DNA from: Agromyces sp. H17E-10
GTDB taxonomy: Bacteria > Actinomycetota > Actinomycetes > Actinomycetales > Microbacteriaceae
Reading direction: 5' to 3'
DNA length: 64,000 bases
NCBI RefSeq assembly: GCF_022919715.1
Contig: NZ_CP095042.1
Location: 3,286,001-3,350,000, forward strand
Under the pieces are notes generated by a model, which saw only the letters and a program-made list of their open reading frames with translations, was not told where the DNA came from and did not search any database. The translations under genes and the position numbers were made by a program. Of the stretch, positions 43,465 to 51,817 are shown piece after piece. Position 1 is the stretch's first letter. Every line of letters starts with the position of its first letter.

Positions 43465-44177
43465 CTTTCGGTGGTGACGCAGACGACGTCGTCGATCCAG
43501 CCGTACTCGTGGTCGTCGTCGCCGAAGATCACCGGCTCGGGCAGCCCGCGCGCGATGCTGCCCAGGGTTCGTCGTTCGGTGCGTTCCGGCCCTCCGGATT
43601 CCGACGACGAGAAGGCCAGTTCCACCTCGAGGCTCGCGCAGTCGGCGTCGGTGATGATCGCCGTCTGCCAGCAGCCGAGTTCGAACTCGGCAGGACACTC
43701 GTCGTCGTACCGTCCGTCGAAATAGGCCTCGATCGCCGCCGGGAAGCTGAAGCCGGTCTCGTCGGCGCTGAGGTGCTCGACCGGCGGCTGTTCGGCCTCG
43801 GGCTCCTCGCCCGACGCGGACGAGATGTTCGCCGTCGCCTGCCGGGAGATGGATGCGGCGGCGAAGCCCGCTGCCGCGCCGGCGCCGCCGACGACGAGGG
43901 TCGCGGCCACCGAGACGGCCACGATGGCCCCCGCCCCCATGCGCCGAGGGGTCGCAGGTGGCGCGGCGTGGAAGCCCGTCGATTCCGCGATCAGCGCGGC
44001 TCGTGCCGTCGCGAGCGTTGCGGCCCAGACCTCGGCAGCGGCACGATCGGCCGCGTCGTGGTACCTCGCAGGATGGCGCGCGTCGACGGCGTCGCGGTAC
44101 GCGGCGTCGACGAGCTCGGGCGTCACGACGGCCGAAGGTGCGAGGCCCAGGGCGGCGCGGGCGGTGATGGGATCCAC
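43461..44177 (-). CDS. Membrane protein with degenerate J-domain-like N-terminus
   Basis: 238-aa protein. The first 65 residues (ARAALGLAPSAVVTPELVDAAYRDAVDARHPARYHDAADRAAAEVWAATLATARAALI) resemble the helices of a J domain, but the HPD motif of true DnaJ is not conserved (HPARY). A transmembrane helix (about 81-105, AIVAVSVAATLVVGGAGAAAGFA) leads to an acidic extracytoplasmic domain with three or four cysteines (DECPAEFELGC, DADCASLEVEL, VVCVTTES). Function unknown. Stop codon shares CTAG with the convergent glycosylase. Confidence 0.75.
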   Translation of the reverse strand: MDPITARAALGLAPSAVVTPELVDAAYRDAVDARHPARYHDAADRAAAEVWAATLATARAALIAESTGFHAAPPATPRRMGAGAIVAVSVAATLVVGGAGAAAGFAAASISRQATANISSASGEEPEAEQPPVEHLSADETGFSFPAAIEAYFDGRYDDECPAEFELGCWQTAIITDADCASLEVELAFSSSESGGPERTERRTLGSIARGLPEPVIFGDDDHEYGWIDDVVCVTTES

Positions 44178-44232
44178 GACGCGATCATAGGACGCGGGCG
44201 CGCCCGGTCGGAACGCCGGAACCGGCGCGGTC

Positions 44233-44448
44233 TCAGGCGGCGAGCGGAGCGTGGTCGACCCGCACCCGGCTGATCGCGTCGGGCGCTGCGGTGAACCTGC
44301 CCGGCCGGCCGTCGGGCGTGACGTACTGCACGCGGATGCCGCGACCGACTCGCGTGATCTTCGTGACCTCGTAGGCGCGGTCGGCGGAGCTCACGAGCGT
44401 GTCGCCGACGTGCAGCTCGCGGGTCTGCCGCAGTTCTGTGACCTCCAT
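44233..44448 (-). CDS. Small hypothetical protein
   Basis: 71-aa soluble protein: MEVTELRQTRELHVGDTLVSSADRAYEVTKITRVGRGIRVQYVTPDG ... RVDHAPLAA, a short all-beta pattern (SH3-like by eye). No family recognised. Start ATG lies 34 nt before the GntR gene's far end, on the same strand, so it is probably cotranscribed with it. Confidence 0.62.
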   Translation of the reverse strand: MEVTELRQTRELHVGDTLVSSADRAYEVTKITRVGRGIRVQYVTPDGRPGRFTAAPDAISRVRVDHAPLAA

Positions 44449-44482
44449 AGTGAGATCGTCTCAGCACCCACCGACATCGCCG

Positions 44483-45154
44483 TCAGTCGGTGAGCACGTC
44501 GGCGAGCGCCGCGAGGATGGGAGCGCGCCCGAGCTCGATGTGCGCGTAGGCCAAGGATGCGGCGAGTTCGGCGTTGCCCGCGACGAGCGCGTCGAGGATC
44601 CGCTCGTGCTCGTGCGCCTGCTCCTCGTCGCGGGCCTCGTGCGTGAGGCGGAACACCCATTCCATGCGGCCGAGCATCGGCTCGAGACTGCGGATGAGCA
44701 GGTCGTTTCCCGAGAGCCGGACGATCTCGGCGTGGATGCGCAGGTTCGCCGAGATCCCCGCCGACTCGTCGCCGGCCGAGAACAGGTCCTCCGACTGCTC
44801 GACGAGCGCGGCGAGACGGTCGGGCGATTCGAGTCCCTGGGCGATGCGGCGCGCGGCCCGCCCGGTCGCGAACGGCTCGATGCAGAGGCGGGCGTCGAAG
44901 AGCTGCTCGAGGTCGCCGCGGGTGAAGAGCCGCACGACCGCCCCGCGACGCGGCTCGGTGACGACGAAGCCCTCGGACTCGAGCCGCTGCAGCGCGTGCC
45001 GGACGGGCACCCGCGACACCTCGTAGCGCTCGGCGAGCTCGCGTTCGATGAGCCGTGAGCCGGGCCGCGGGTCGCCGGCGATGATCGCCTGCAGGAGCGC
45101 TCGGTACACGACGTCGGCGAGCGCCTCGTCGGTGCGTTCGTTCGGTTCGCCCAT
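44483..45154 (-). CDS. GntR family regulator (FadR/VanR branch)
   Basis: 223-aa regulator: winged HTH (about 9-75; VYRALLQAIIAGDPRPGSRLIERELAERYEVSRVPVRHALQRLESEGFV) and the all-helical FCD domain (about 85-220) with the metal-ligand Asp/His pattern (DARLCIEPFATGRAARR; HAEIVRLSGNDLLIRSL; HERILDALVAG). FadR-branch regulators usually respond to carboxylic-acid ligands. AAGGAG 8 nt before ATG 45154. Twin TTGGTATAC palindromes between the divergent hydrolase genes are its likely operators, making it the local repressor of the pathway. Confidence 0.92.
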   Translation of the reverse strand: MGEPNERTDEALADVVYRALLQAIIAGDPRPGSRLIERELAERYEVSRVPVRHALQRLESEGFVVTEPRRGAVVRLFTRGDLEQLFDARLCIEPFATGRAARRIAQGLESPDRLAALVEQSEDLFSAGDESAGISANLRIHAEIVRLSGNDLLIRSLEPMLGRMEWVFRLTHEARDEEQAHEHERILDALVAGNAELAASLAYAHIELGRAPILAALADVLTD

Positions 45155-45209
45155 GGATGGCTCCTTCCGATCTCCGATCATGCCCCACGGGCCGCGTCGA
45201 GTGCTCGCC

Positions 45210-46676
45210 TCAGGCGATGGGGTAGACGGGCGGGAAGAGCTCGTCGGGCGACCCGTGGCGTGCGTCGCGGTCGGTGTAGCCGGCGCGCAGCTTCGCGAAG
45301 AGGTCGCGGGTGTCGGCGCGCACGGCGTCGAGGTCGATGCCGGGGAGCCGGCCGTCGCGCATGACCACCCGGCCGCCGACCATCGTGAGGCACGCGTCGC
45401 GGGCGGAGCCGTTGAGCACGAGCGTGCGGATCGGGTCCTCGATCGGTCCCATGCGCACGTCGTCGAGCCGGAAGGCGGTGAGGTCGGCGGTCGCCCCGGT
45501 CTCGATCCGTCCGAGGTCGGGGCGGTGCAGGGCGCGCGCACCGCCGAGGGTCGCCGCGTCGACGTAGGCGGCGAGGTCGCCCTTGGCGAGGTCGCCGTGC
45601 TGCACCTTCGCCGCCGAGACCCCGGTGTCGATGCCGCGGATCAGGTCGGGCGGGAACGAGTCGGTGCCGAGCGCGAAGTTCACACCGGCGTCGCGGTAGC
45701 GCGCGAAGTCCCACAGCTCGTCGCCGTAGCGGGCGTTGGTGAGCGCGCAGTGCACGATCGAGACGCCGGCGGCGACCAGCCGACCGAGATCACCCCGGTC
45801 CTCGCCGTGCACGTGTGGATTGATGTCGATGACGACGCCGTGCGGCACGATGACGCGATCGTGCAGCAACCCGTGCGCCTCGAGGTGGTCGAGGGGGGTG
45901 TGCCCGTACCGGCCCATCACGTACTCGCGTTCGGCATCGCCCTGCAGCGCATGGATGCGCACGAGCGCCCCGCGCTCCTGGGCGGCGGCCGCGGTGGCCT
46001 CCATCAGTTCGGGGGTGAGCGTCTCGATGCGGCAGGGCAGGAAGACGCCGGTGAGCAGCGGGTCGTCGAGGGCCTCGATCCGGTCGACGAAGGCGATCGC
46101 GTCGGCCAGGCCGGCGCGGCCCTCGGCCTCGATGAACCGGATGTCGCGGGCACCGGCCCCGGTGACGACGGGGACGCCCGATCGATACGACGGGCCCAGG
46201 AACCCGCGCAGGCCGATCCGGCTCGAGAACTCGGCCATCGCCATCAGGTCGTCGGCCGATTCCGCCCAGGCCGAGTGGATCTCCGAGGCGATGGGCATGT
46301 AGGACGTGATGCCGTGCAGCGCGAGCTGCACGAGCGCGATCTCGCGGATGCGATGGCGTTCCGCCTCGGTGAAGACGTGCGCGCGCCGGTCGAAGTACTC
46401 GGTCGACCACTGCAGTCGAGGGCCGTCCTCACCGCCCGACCAGGAGTCGAGGATGAGGTGGTCGATGTCGGTGAGCGCGTCGAGGTCGATGAGACCGGGC
46501 ATGACGAGGCTCTCACCGAGGTCGATGCGCTCGTCGTGGTCGAGCCCGCGGGCACCGGCGACGGGGCCCGCGTAGACGATGCGGTCGTCGTCGGTGACGA
46601 CGGCTCCGTCGCGGATCTCGACATGGCCCGTCCCGTCGAAGGCGAGCAGGTGATCGGCGGTGATCAGCGTGCGCAC
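45210..46676 (-). CDS. Amidohydrolase family protein lacking the HxH metal motif
   Basis: 488-aa protein of the TRZ/ATZ-like amidohydrolase superfamily: beta-sandwich start MRTLITADHLLAFDGTGHVEIRDG, then PGLIDLDALTDIDHLILDSW where the canonical H-x-H of metal-dependent members (normally PGLIDxHxH) is replaced by D-x-D-A. The other ligands are present: His in ALVRIHALQGDAE (about 252) and VIVPHGVVIDIN (about 291), Asp in FALGTDSFPPD (about 352). The C-terminal sandwich carries GATADLTAFRLDDVRMG. It may hydrolyse a cyclic amide or amidine, use one metal only or be inactive. Start GTG 46676 with GAAAGGAA just upstream. Divergent from the deaminase-like gene and probably regulated by the GntR protein. 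Confidence 0.8.
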   Translation of the reverse strand: MRTLITADHLLAFDGTGHVEIRDGAVVTDDDRIVYAGPVAGARGLDHDERIDLGESLVMPGLIDLDALTDIDHLILDSWSGGEDGPRLQWSTEYFDRRAHVFTEAERHRIREIALVQLALHGITSYMPIASEIHSAWAESADDLMAMAEFSSRIGLRGFLGPSYRSGVPVVTGAGARDIRFIEAEGRAGLADAIAFVDRIEALDDPLLTGVFLPCRIETLTPELMEATAAAAQERGALVRIHALQGDAEREYVMGRYGHTPLDHLEAHGLLHDRVIVPHGVVIDINPHVHGEDRGDLGRLVAAGVSIVHCALTNARYGDELWDFARYRDAGVNFALGTDSFPPDLIRGIDTGVSAAKVQHGDLAKGDLAAYVDAATLGGARALHRPDLGRIETGATADLTAFRLDDVRMGPIEDPIRTLVLNGSARDACLTMVGGRVVMRDGRLPGIDLDAVRADTRDLFAKLRAGYTDRDARHGSPDELFPPVYPIA

Positions 46677-46697
46677 GGGTTTCCTTTCGATGGCATG

Positions 46698-46709
46698 TTG
46701 GTATACAAA
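46698..46709. promoter_or_regulatory. GntR operator candidate 1
   Basis: TTGGTATACAAA; palindromic core around GTATAC, 22 nt upstream of the amidohydrolase start. Matches the FadR/VanR-type TNGTATACNA pattern. Confidence 0.65.
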
Positions 46710-46782
46710 AGATAGCAGCAAGCTGGTAGCCCTCGACCGCATCGCCCGGAACCGCGGCGATTCGATCGCCGCTGATTGCGTT

Positions 46783-46793
46783 TTGGTATACGA
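46783..46793. promoter_or_regulatory. GntR operator candidate 2
   Basis: TTGGTATACGA; same core as the site at 46698, centres 85 bp apart (about eight helical turns), 35 nt before the deaminase start. Confidence 0.65.
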
Positions 46794-46827
46794 GATTGTC
46801 GAATACTCCTCGGAAGGAGCACCGCTC

Positions 46828-48036
46828 ATGCTCATCAGTGATGTCCGCCCGTGGGGTGGCGACGCCGTCGACCTCGTGATCGAGGGCTCGCGCATCAGCG
46901 AGGTCCGACCGCACGACGCGAGCGCGGCCGCGCGCACCGACGTCGACGGCCGCGGCCGACTCGCACTGCCCGCGTTCAGCGACGTCCACGTGCACCTCGA
47001 CTCGAGTCGCATCGGGCTGCCCTTTCGCCCGCACACCGGCCGACCGGGCGTCTGGGGCATGATGCTGAACGACCGGGAGCACTGGCGCGACACCGACGTG
47101 CCGCACGCGGAGATCGTCGCCGGCACCCTCGAACGCATGATCGCCAACGGCACCACCCGGGTGCGCTCCTACGCGCAGGTCGACATCGACTGCCGGCTCG
47201 AGAAGTTCGACTCGGTCCTGGCTGCGAAGGAGCGGTTCGCGGAGCATGCCGACGTGCAGGTCATGACCTTCCCGCAGGCCGGCATCCTGCGCGAGCCCGG
47301 CACCGTCGCGCTCCTCGAGGAGTCGCTCAAGCAGGGCGCCGACGTCATGGGCGGCATCGACCCCAGCCAGCTCGACCGCGACCCGGCCAGGCACCTCGAC
47401 ATCGTGTTCGGCCTCGCCGAGAAGTATCAGGTCGAGATCGACATCCACCTGCACGAGCCGGGCGAGCTCGGCGTGTTCAGCACCGAGCTCGTGCTCGAGC
47501 GCACGCGTGCGCTCGGCATGCAGGGCAAGGTCACGATGTCGCACGCCTACGACCTCGGCTCGGTCTCCGAGACGGTCAGTCGTCGCCTGATCGACGAGTT
47601 CGCCGAGCTCGATGTCGCGATGGCGACCGTGGCCCCCTCGACGACGGGCCACCTGCGACTCGTCGACCTCGTCGAGGCGGGCGTGCGCGTCGGCCTCGGC
47701 GAGGACGGCCAGCGCGACTACTGGAGCCCGTACGGCAACTGCGACATGCTCGACCGCACGTGGCAGTTGGCGTTCGTCAACGGCTTCCGGCGCGACGACC
47801 ACGTCGAGCTCGCGCTCGCCGTGGCCACCATGGGCGGTGCGAGCATCATGTCGCACGCGTCGCCGCGCGTCGCGGGGGTCGGCGGCCGGCCGGGCGTCGC
47901 GGTCGGCGACCGTGCCGATCTCGTGCTCGTCGACGGCGAGACGCCGACGAGCGCCGTCATGGACCGGGGCGTCGACCGCACCGTCATCCACGACGGCCGC
48001 GTCGTCGCCGATGGTCTCCGTGTCGTCGGCCGCTGA
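46828..48036 (+). CDS. Cytosine-deaminase-like amidohydrolase
   Basis: 402-aa metal-dependent deaminase/hydrolase of the CodA branch (cytosine deaminase and related). Complete metal site: AFSDVHVHLDSSR (H-x-H, about 54-58), VEIDIHLHEPGELGVFS (about 209-225), SHAYDLG (His about 240) and GLGEDGQRDYWSPYGN (Asp about 292, with the substrate-side D-x-W-x-P-Y-G pattern). Substrate probably a pyrimidine, creatinine-like or N-heterocyclic compound; context with an MFS carrier and GntR regulator suggests uptake and breakdown of such a compound. GGAAGGAG 8 nt before ATG 46828. It overlaps the MFS gene. Confidence 0.88.
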   Translation: MLISDVRPWGGDAVDLVIEGSRISEVRPHDASAAARTDVDGRGRLALPAFSDVHVHLDSSRIGLPFRPHTGRPGVWGMMLNDREHWRDTDVPHAEIVAGTLERMIANGTTRVRSYAQVDIDCRLEKFDSVLAAKERFAEHADVQVMTFPQAGILREPGTVALLEESLKQGADVMGGIDPSQLDRDPARHLDIVFGLAEKYQVEIDIHLHEPGELGVFSTELVLERTRALGMQGKVTMSHAYDLGSVSETVSRRLIDEFAELDVAMATVAPSTTGHLRLVDLVEAGVRVGLGEDGQRDYWSPYGNCDMLDRTWQLAFVNGFRRDDHVELALAVATMGGASIMSHASPRVAGVGGRPGVAVGDRADLVLVDGETPTSAVMDRGVDRTVIHDGRVVADGLRVVGR

Positions 48037-49291
48037 GCGGCACCCCGCGCGGCCCGGTCGCCGCGCGGCCCGCGCCCGCCCGCCCGTCGCCGGCGTCGCG
48101 GGGCGGGGTGCCGGGCTCGTCGCCGCGCTGCTGATCGGCGTGAACCTCCGCCCCGCCATCACGGGCGTCGCGGCCCTGCTCGACGAGACGCGGGTCGCCT
48201 ACGGCCTGAGCACGGCCGACGCGACCGTGCTCGCGACCCTGCCCGTCATCGCGTTCGGGCTCACCGCGCCCATCGGCCCCTGGCTGGCCCGTCGGTTGGG
48301 CGTGGCGCGGGCGCTGGCGTGGTCGATGGCTGCCCTCGCGGCGGCGCTCGTCGTGCGGGTCGTCGCCTCGGTGCTGCTGCTGCCCGGCACCTTCCTCGCG
48401 GGCGTCGCGATCATGGCCGCCGGCACGCTGTTGCCGCAGTACCTGAAGGAGCTTCGCGCCTCCGGCCTCTGGATCGGCCTCAGCAGCATGTCGTTCGGCG
48501 TCGGCGCCGCCCTCGGTGCAGGCCTCGTCGTGCCGGCCTACACCGCGACCGGCGGCTCGGCACCCCTCGCGCTCGGAGCCTGGGCGCTGCTCGCCGTCGC
48601 GGCTGCGAGCGCCACGGCGTTCGCCGCTCTGCGCGGCGGCGAACCTCGCAGCACCGGCGCGCAGCCGCGGCTGCGGCTGCCCAGGGGCGGGGGAGTGACC
48701 ATCGGTCTCGTGACCGCGGTGTTCGGTCTCCAGGCGCTGCTCTACTTCGCGGTCACCGCGTGGCTTCCGCAGTTCCTCGCCGATCGAGGCGAACCGCCCG
48801 CCGTGCGGGGAGCCCTCCTCGCGTGGTTCAGCATCGCCGGATTCGTGCCGACGCTCGTGACGCCGGTGCTCGCCCGCATGCCACGGGTGCTGCGGTGGTT
48901 CGGGCCCGGCCTCGGCATCGCGATCGCGATCGGTCTCGGCCTCCTCTACCTCGCCTCGGGCGATCGATTCGTGCTCGTCGTCGGCGTGCTCGGAGCCGTG
49001 CAGAGCGCCGCCTTCGGGCTCGGCATCACCCTCATCGTCAACCTGTCGGCGAACACGCCGTCGGCCGGGGTCGTCTCGGCGATCGCGCAGGGCGGCGGCT
49101 ACGCGATCGCCGGAGCGGGATCGTTGCTGATCGGCGTCGTGCACGAGGCATCCGGCGGGTGGGAGGCGAGCTTCGCGCTCATGGCCGTCGTCGCCGTCGC
49201 GTTCGCGGTCGCGGTCGCCCTCGTCATCCGGCGCGCACCGGTCGACCTCGTCGAGGCCGACCGGGCGGTCCCCGAGCCGGCCGGTCGTTGA
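48011..49291 (+). CDS. CynX/NimT-type MFS transporter
   Basis: 426-aa, 12-helix major-facilitator protein. The CynX/NimT signature is the start LLIGVNLRPAITGVAALLDE (about 36-55), followed by FGLTAPIGPWLARRLG and LPQYLKELRASGLWIGLSSMSFGVGAALG. This branch includes cyanate (CynX) and nitroimidazole carriers. It likely moves the substrate or product of the adjacent deaminase pathway. ATG 48011 and GTG 48020 both lie inside the deaminase gene (26 or 17-nt overlap), so translation is coupled. Confidence 0.88.
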   Translation: MVSVSSAAERHPARPGRRAARARPPVAGVAGRGAGLVAALLIGVNLRPAITGVAALLDETRVAYGLSTADATVLATLPVIAFGLTAPIGPWLARRLGVARALAWSMAALAAALVVRVVASVLLLPGTFLAGVAIMAAGTLLPQYLKELRASGLWIGLSSMSFGVGAALGAGLVVPAYTATGGSAPLALGAWALLAVAAASATAFAALRGGEPRSTGAQPRLRLPRGGGVTIGLVTAVFGLQALLYFAVTAWLPQFLADRGEPPAVRGALLAWFSIAGFVPTLVTPVLARMPRVLRWFGPGLGIAIAIGLGLLYLASGDRFVLVVGVLGAVQSAAFGLGITLIVNLSANTPSAGVVSAIAQGGGYAIAGAGSLLIGVVHEASGGWEASFALMAVVAVAFAVAVALVIRRAPVDLVEADRAVPEPAGR

Positions 49292-49380
49292 ACGGCACCG
49301 GCGGGCCCGACCGCCGAACGGCCGACGGCGTCGATCGGATGCCGGGCCGCGAGCCCGCCCGAATGGGCCATCATGGGACG

Positions 49381-50169
49381 ATGACCGACGCCGCCGCCCT
49401 GTTGCGCGCCTACGACGACCAGCTCCGCACCGACGCCGAGACCGCGAACGCCGTCTTCGCCTCGCGGCGAGGTCCGCTGCGCCTGGCTGTGTTCGCGGGC
49501 GGCTACGGCTTCGTGAGCTATCGCGACCTGGAGGGGTTCGACGCCGCGGCGATCGACGGGCTCGTCGGCGACGCGCTCGCGCAGTTCGAGGCCGACCCCG
49601 CCGTCACCGCGGTCGAGTGGAAGACCCGGGCGCACGACCGCGCGCCCGGGCTCATCGAGTCGCTGCTCGCGCACGGCTTCGCGGCCGAGGAGCCCGAGTC
49701 GATCATGATCGGCGAGGCCGCGCTGCTCGTCGCCGACGTCCGGCTTCCCGACGGGGTCGTCGTGCGTCGCGCCCTCGACGAGCGCGATGTGCGGGCGATG
49801 AGCGCCATGCAGGACGAGGTCTTCGGGGATCCGGTCTCGATCGAGCGCGCCGACGACCTCGTGCAGCGCCTCGACGGCGACGACGGCACCGAGCTCTGGA
49901 TCGCCGAGGTCGACGGGGTCATCGTGAGCGCGGGACGGCTGCAACCCGTCGAGGGGTCGGAGTTCGCCGGGATCTGGGGCGGCGCGACGCGCGAGGAATG
50001 GCGGGGCCGCGGCATCTACCGCGCGTTGACCGCGGCGAGGGCGCGGTCGGCGCTCGCCCTCGGCAAGCGCTACATCAACAGCGACTCGACGGAGTTCTCG
50101 CGGCCGATCCTCGAGCGGTCGGGGCTCGTGAAGGTCTCGATGACGACGCCATACATCTGGCGGCGGTGA
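49381..50169 (+). CDS. GNAT acetyltransferase with N-terminal extension
   Basis: 262-aa protein: an N-terminal half (about 1-120, unrelated to the core; includes RRGPLRLAVFAGGYGFVSYRDL) and a C-terminal GNAT domain with RRALDERDVRAMSAMQDEVFG, WGGATREEWRGRGIYRALTAARARSALA (acetyl-CoA loop about 203-230) and DSTEFSRPILERSGLVKVSM. Two-domain GNATs of this pattern are common in actinobacteria; substrate unknown. ATG 49381 preceded by ATGGGAC only, so the ribosome site is weak. Confidence 0.85.
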   Translation: MTDAAALLRAYDDQLRTDAETANAVFASRRGPLRLAVFAGGYGFVSYRDLEGFDAAAIDGLVGDALAQFEADPAVTAVEWKTRAHDRAPGLIESLLAHGFAAEEPESIMIGEAALLVADVRLPDGVVVRRALDERDVRAMSAMQDEVFGDPVSIERADDLVQRLDGDDGTELWIAEVDGVIVSAGRLQPVEGSEFAGIWGGATREEWRGRGIYRALTAARARSALALGKRYINSDSTEFSRPILERSGLVKVSMTTPYIWRR

Positions 50170-50246
50170 GCGCGGCGGCCCGTCGCGCGCCCTCGGGCAC
50201 GAGGCGGACGGGTGCGGATGTCGCCCGTCGGTGACAGGATGCCTCT

Positions 50247-51107
50247 GTGCCCGAGCTTCCCGAAGTGCAGGCGCTCGTCGCGTTCCTCGACGAGCGGCTG
50301 AGCGGCCATGCCTTCGCCTCGTTGCGGGTCGCGGCGATCTCGGCGCTGAAGACGTTCGACCCACCCCTGTCGTCGCTCGAGGGCGAGTCCATCACGGGTG
50401 TGCGCCGGCATGGCAAGTTCGTCGACGTCGAGACTGGCGGAGCGCACCTCGTGTTCCACCTCGCGCGCGCCGGTTGGCTGCGCTGGTACGACGAGGTGCC
50501 GAAGACCCCGGTCAAACCGGGCCGGTCGCCGCTCGCGCTGCGGACGAGACTCGACGACGGTGCGGGGTTCGACCTCACCGAGGCGGGCACGAAGAAATCC
50601 CTCGCGGTGTACGTCGTCCGCGACGTGGCCGAGGTGCCGGGCATTGCGCGGCTCGGTCCCGACCCGACGGCCGACGACTTCACGCTCGACGACTTCGCGG
50701 GCATCCTCGCGGGGCGTCGCACGCAGATCAAGGGGCTGCTGCGCGACCAGTCCGTGTTCGCCGGCATCGGCAACGCCTACTCCGACGAGATCCTGCACGC
50801 GGCCAAGCTCTCGCCCTACCTGCTCGCAGCGAAGCTCACGCCCGAGCAGACCGGGGTGCTCTACCGTGCGATGCGCGACACGCTCGCCGAGGCGGTGGCC
50901 GTGGCATCCGGTCGCCCGCCTGCTGAGCTGAAAGACGCCAAGCGCCGCGCGATGCGGGTCCACGGTCGCACCGGCGAGACGTGCGAGGTATGCGGCGACA
51001 CGATCAGGCAGGTCATCTTCGCCGACTCCACGTTCCAGTACTGCCCGACCTGCCAGACGGGCGGCAAGCCGCTCGCCGACCGGGTGCTGTCGCGGCTCGT
51101 GAAGTAG
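50247..51107 (+). CDS. Fpg/Nei family DNA glycosylase-lyase, paralogue B
   Basis: 286-aa repair glycosylase. Catalytic Pro2-Glu3 (MPELPEV after GTG start), beta-clamp Lys (RRHGKFVDV, about 56), helix-two-turn-helix VFAGIGNAYSDEILHAAKLSPY and zinc finger CEVCGDTI ... YCPTCQTGG. It is about 40-45% like the copy at 42616 by eye, so the pair are paralogues with probably different lesion preference (Fpg versus Nei). GTG 50247 has GACAGGAT a short way upstream, weak for a Shine-Dalgarno. Neighbours are acetyltransferases, giving no functional clue. Confidence 0.92.
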   Translation: MPELPEVQALVAFLDERLSGHAFASLRVAAISALKTFDPPLSSLEGESITGVRRHGKFVDVETGGAHLVFHLARAGWLRWYDEVPKTPVKPGRSPLALRTRLDDGAGFDLTEAGTKKSLAVYVVRDVAEVPGIARLGPDPTADDFTLDDFAGILAGRRTQIKGLLRDQSVFAGIGNAYSDEILHAAKLSPYLLAAKLTPEQTGVLYRAMRDTLAEAVAVASGRPPAELKDAKRRAMRVHGRTGETCEVCGDTIRQVIFADSTFQYCPTCQTGGKPLADRVLSRLVK

Positions 51108-51162
51108 CGGCAGGCCACCGGTCGGGTGGCATGCGGGTGCCGGGTGCTGATAGGCAGGACTG

Positions 51163-51765
51163 ATGACGACTTCCGATGTGGCCTGGCCGCGGCAGGCCGG
51201 CCCGATCGAACTGCGGCTCCCGACCCGTGAGCTGCTCGACGAGGTGCTGGTGTGGCGCAACCGGCCCGAGGTGACGCGATGGCTGCTGCGCACCGAGGTC
51301 GAGCCCGACGCCTTCCGCAAGGCTTGGCTCGACGGCGTCGACGACCCGCTCGACCACTCGGCGATCGCGGTGCTCGACGGCGAGGTCGTCGGCACCGGCT
51401 CGCTGTGGATCACCGACGCGATGGGCCAGACGCATGGCGATCCAGACCGGTACGTACGCGCCGAGGCCGGCATCGGCTACGGCGTCGCCCCCGCCCACGC
51501 GGGCCGCGGCTTCGCCACCGAGATCGCCACGTCGCTGATCGACCTCGCGGTCGACGAGCTGGGCGTGCACCGGGTGACCGCGGGCTGCTTCGCCGACAAC
51601 ATCGCCTCGTGGAAGGTCATGGAGCGGATCGGCATGCGGCGCGAGCAGCACGGCGTGCGCGACTCGTGGCACGCCGAGCTCGGCTGGATCGACGGGTACA
51701 CCTACGCGATCCTCGCCGACGAGTGGCGCGAGCGCCGGGCCGCCGAGCGGGAAGCAGCGGACTGA
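51163..51765 (+). CDS. GNAT acetyltransferase (RimJ/RimL type)
   Basis: 200-aa RimJ/L-like acetyltransferase: IELRLPTRELLDEVLVWRNRPEVTRWLLRTEV, AGIGYGVAPAHAGRGFATEIATSLIDLAV (acetyl-CoA loop with HAGRGFAT, about 108-128) and HRVTAGCFADNIASWKVMERIGMRREQHG. Substrate unknown. ATG 51163 preceded by TAGGCA then GGACTG. Confidence 0.88.
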   Translation: MTTSDVAWPRQAGPIELRLPTRELLDEVLVWRNRPEVTRWLLRTEVEPDAFRKAWLDGVDDPLDHSAIAVLDGEVVGTGSLWITDAMGQTHGDPDRYVRAEAGIGYGVAPAHAGRGFATEIATSLIDLAVDELGVHRVTAGCFADNIASWKVMERIGMRREQHGVRDSWHAELGWIDGYTYAILADEWRERRAAEREAAD

Positions 51766-51817
51766 GCAGTACGACGGACCGGCACGACGAGTCGGCACGA
51801 CGAACGGGCGGAGCGAG

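Noticed and set aside
43461..44177. DnaJ chaperone
   Set aside because: The N-terminal helices resemble a J domain but the essential HPD is missing; left as a hypothetical membrane protein.
46677..46827. Insertion-element ends at the TTGGTATAC repeats
   Set aside because: No transposase, no target duplication; site geometry fits regulator binding.
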